Part shown: in pieces, positions 60,461 through 64,000 of the stretch
Numbering within the stretch: position 1 is the first letter of the stretch
How the letters are laid out: the number at the start of each line of letters is the position of its first letter
From: Druceiella hillmani
Lineage: Eukaryota; Arthropoda; Insecta; Lepidoptera; Hepialidae
DNA length: 64,000 nucleotides
Assembly: GCA_039881145.1 (NCBI GenBank)
Contig: JAYKKI010000009.1
Location: 7,412,501 to 7,476,500 of the forward strand
Reading direction: 5' to 3'
Notes under the pieces: model-generated
The model's database searches: none
What the model saw: only the letters and a program-made list of their open reading frames with translations
What the model was told of the DNA's origin: nothing
Program-made: the position numbers and the translations under genes

Positions 60461-63400
60461 GCTGCGGGGCTTATTAAATGACATTGCTCCGAGTAGAAAT
60501 CGTTTGACATCGTTTCATTTAAAAGTAGTGTTTTCTTTCGCCACATATAATTTTTTTGTCTCCAGATCATTTTTATTCTGTTTATCTTACAGTGATATGA
60601 CGGCAATCTTAGTATTTTACATTCGCCATTTTAATTACACTCGTACTTCAAAATATCACACATACACAAAACACATAATAATATAATAAATTTAACATAA
60701 TACAAGATATTTTTATAAAACACCAAACATTTAGAGAGCAATATTGGAAAATGAGATATACGGAAATCTCCCATTACGTTGATAAGTGTTGCAAGCAAGC
60801 ATTGACTATACGTTGTATAAATAAGTTGCCATACGTGGACATACAGTAAACAAAAAAATACAATTGATCTCCAGAATCTAAATACCTTTGGACAAGAAGT
60901 GTGTCCCTTGTGAACATATAAATAATGAATGTCGCAAATAATTATACTAGCTGTGCGCTTGGATTAATTAAGATTTTTTAGTCCTACGTAAATTTATATA
61001 TGGCCACTTCAATACAATTGTTAGGTTTCGTGTTTGTGCAACAGGCGGACAGATAGATAATCATATGAACCCGCATTGGTTGTCCTCAAACCAAAGACTA
61101 ATAAGTTAGTTTTACCGGATATACATATACGAATGGAGAATAAAGTTTATTGTCCGGCAAAATTCATAAGCACAAATTGGCATTTTTATCTGAAAAACTG
61201 ATGATTTTTTGAAAGTCGAACAAAAGTACGTTATCAAAATAATATTATTGACTAAGTCTCAGGGTGTATTGACCGTAAAAATGGGTATTACATTTCTTCT
61301 CTTTCTAATGTCTATTCAAATGTTTTTCATATTATTCGAGTAGTACAAAAATTAACATAGGTATGTCAGTATGAAATAAATATTTAATTATTAGTCGAAG
61401 ATTTTGAGATGAGGTAAACATTACATTTTCCGCAGCCATTGACTTATATATATTATATTTTAAACTACTTGTACGAAACACAAACGTAGAGATATATTTT
61501 CTTTTCAGAATAATATTTCAATTATTATTTATCTTCCGCTTAGCACACTATACCGCTCATAATGCGCTTTCTTTTTCTATGACAATTAAAATGCGTCAAA
61601 ATTGATCACTGTGAATGCACTATAATATATATAAATACAATCAAGGCTGAGTTTCCGGGTATTAGCGTAGGGTAATTTAATATTATATGGCCTGTTCGTT
61701 GAAACGACCAACTAATTTTACTGTCTGCTCTATATGTCGTGAGCTAAGATTGGTGGGCGATTGCTGCTTGAACGTGTACGTCGCTCTATACATTTGTTAA
61801 TGAAAAAAAATAAAGTGTTTTTAAACTTCAAAGTTTAAATTTACCTGGAATTTTTTTTAGTACGTTGATATTTGATGTTTCAATGTTAATATTTTAAAAA
61901 ATTATTATGTTTTTACTGTTTTTTTTCGTTATGGCCGCATGTAAATTGTATTCCATTCGACAATTCTTGCAATCCTTGTGGCAAGAAAATGAAGAAACAA
62001 GAAACGGAAAAGAAAAACTTACACGAGAAAAAAGAAAAAAGTAAAGTAAAATGCAAAGGAAGATGAAAAATGACCCGGAAATTAAATGGCCATCTTATCC
62101 TTATATGAGTGGCCAACTTAAAACGAATATTAACATTAAAGCTTTTTTAATATCTTTGATATAAATGTCTCTAATAATAAGAATAATCATCGAAAATACA
62201 CATCGAAATAAGAGTAAAAGTTCAGTTATTATAAAAACATTATCCGAAAGTATGTATACAGTTTGTAGGCTATAATGGAAAATATTTTAGTACCAACACT
62301 TACTTAAAGAGAAAATGAGATATGTCAATTATCTATGTGTGTAATGATCTATACGCCAAATATACTATAGCTATATTTGTATATAAGGTAATCAAATCTA
62401 GAAATGTAGCAGCGTAACTGACACATTATAGCAATCTCACTCTAACACCTTATAAAATGAATGAATAGCATATATGGTCTGGATTTTATATTTTGATTAT
62501 TTTCACAAAATGTTTGAAACGCCTGACTACTTCGCAAAAATATGTAGGGTTGTCCATTTTTACCATGTAAAATTTTAGAATTCGTATCAATAAAATAATG
62601 GTGTAATACTTGTATTAATAACATTTTTCATAGTGAAACTTTCTGAACTTAATATTTTGATTATGTATATACTTTAATAATACTCCGGGTATAATGCAAT
62701 GAATTTTATAAATAGTCGTCAGCTGATCGATTATTATATTTGTGTCAACTATATTTTAACTGTCAAATTCGATAGTTTGTAAACATTCCATCTTGAAATT
62801 GAATGGATTACAGTAAGAAATACGACATTAATTAACATACATGCAATTATACACAAAATTGAATTTGGAAAATGTAATTAAAGGTACATTACTTTTTCTT
62901 CTTTTATTTCAACACACGAAAGTTTGTCAGAGCATCTTCAATATTTAGCAAGATTAATAAATTTATTGGAGTGCAAAATTGTTTTTCAACAAAATAAAAT
63001 AATTTCCGCGAGAGGTTCAATAAATTGCATATAAATAACAACACCCCGCCTTAGTCGTAAACTATTGAATTATACCACAAGTATGGAAGTTACCGATAAA
63101 GTGTACTATTAATATTATATTTAGTTTATAAAGTAAGTAAAAATATGTTAAATATTTAGAAATAATTAATAACTGAATAAATTGTAATACGATGTGTTCG
63201 TGTCATCTATTGAAATATCGCTCTTTTCATACAGCTGCAGTACAATGCTACTTTATGTAAATTATACATTGATAGATTCGATCTATTATTATCAAAAAGT
63301 AAAATTTATGGAATTAATAATTTATAAAACTAAAACTATATTTTTTGCCTTTTAATTAATAAAACTGAAACTATGTTCCTTGCCTTAAATTATGACGTAA

Positions 63401-64000
63401 ACAAATAAGAACAGATAGAAACCAGGTAGGAAAAAATAAAGTGTGCATGAAGTGGTCCCTTTCTGTAGAAAACATGCATACCTAAAAGAAAGGCATACTA
63501 CGCTATGCACAATTTTGTCCCTAGGGGGGAATTGATCTGTGGCTAAGGTGCTCCTAATTTATATGAGCCATTGGAAGGACTATTTTAACACTATGCTGTG
63601 ACAAAATTGTGAAATTGCAGACAATATAGTGATATGTCAACCATTATGTCTGAAATGACGGCCATGTGTGCTAAAATGTCGGCTATAAGGACCGATTTTC
63701 AAGACTCCTTGCATTTCTTGGCTGAAAAATTGAACCGGTGAGGGAGATCAACTCGGCAGTTATTTTGTACACTTCTTTGTCGAAAAGATTTTCAAAAATG
63801 TTTACCTTTGTTAAGACTTTCAGCTCCTGCTTCATACGATTTTCGGACAATAATCTGTTAGTAGTTTCCTCATAGGTAATCGAATAATTTAAAGCACACA
63901 CACAAATTAAGAGGTAGAAGATTGTGTAGCATGAAACGATACCAATTCATGCTTAAATATCGGATCCAGTTTGTAGCCTTTAGTAGCCACAAACTGGAAT
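60461..64000. other. spacer without recognisable gene
   Basis: No gene, transposon end or RNA gene can be supported. Around 63600-63720 a plus frame reads MSTIMSEMTAMCAKMSAIRT and continues DFQDSLHFLAEKLNR, which looks like a short coiled coil and may be a gag-like transposon scrap. The window ends with a small inverted repeat (CCAGTTTGT near 63966, ACAAACTGG near 63990). Confidence 0.35.

Noticed and set aside
61913..62116. Lys-rich/Phe-rich antiparallel frames
   Set aside because: They arise from an A-rich AGAAAAG tract, with no conserved motif.

Overview
This window is AT-rich eukaryotic nuclear DNA, almost certainly from an insect. It has intron-containing genes with GT..AG junctions, decayed class I and class II transposons of types common in insects (mariner, a DUF4817-type mariner relative, Ty1/copia, a Jockey/CR1-like non-LTR element), long (TA)n and (CA)n microsatellites, and large gene-poor spacers. 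I cannot assign the insect order. There is no bacterial operon structure, CRISPR array, or rRNA or tRNA gene that I can support.

The functional content is a small family of CRAL-TRIO lipid-transfer genes (alpha-tocopherol-transfer-protein/clavesin-like). Gene A (+, coding exons 4523-10459) and gene B (-, coding exons 26243-19165) point towards each other. Each can be spliced into an intact 315-codon reading frame from five coding exons of exactly equal length (163, 217, 193, 214 and 161 nt) and phase (1, 2, 0, 1). In both, the start ATG lies directly after a splice acceptor, so the 5' UTR must come from an upstream exon. I propose that exon at 2699-2763 for A and 33516-33558 for B. A third copy, C (-, 45874-46052), keeps only a frameshifted first coding exon plus diverged upstream sequence including the promoter block. 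Blocks of 24.8-34.1 kb recur in order at 45.5-49.3 kb, so B and C come from a segmental duplication.

Layout: 0.9-2.4 kb, a non-LTR RT fragment (-), a foldback repeat, a copia integrase fragment (+) and a short tandem repeat. 2.7-10.5 kb, gene A. 10.8-11.4 kb, a local duplication. 11.8-12.0 kb, a 197-bp palindrome. 12.4-14.7 kb, a decayed copia pol (-). 15-18.3 kb, spacer with a hairpin, a microsatellite and a possible tRNA-derived SINE. 19.2-33.6 kb, gene B with a non-LTR ORF1 relic inside an intron. 36.76-37.55 kb, an internally deleted mariner with both ends. 40.3-40.8 kb, two palindromes. 45.5-49.3 kb, the decayed copy C segment. 51.05-52.24 kb, a decayed mariner-related transposase with a DD41D-type spacing. 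From 52.6 kb to the end I see no convincing gene.

A recurring theme is local inverted duplication. At least seven unrelated near-perfect palindromes are present, one of which duplicates a piece of a retrotransposon ORF and so shows the direction of copying.
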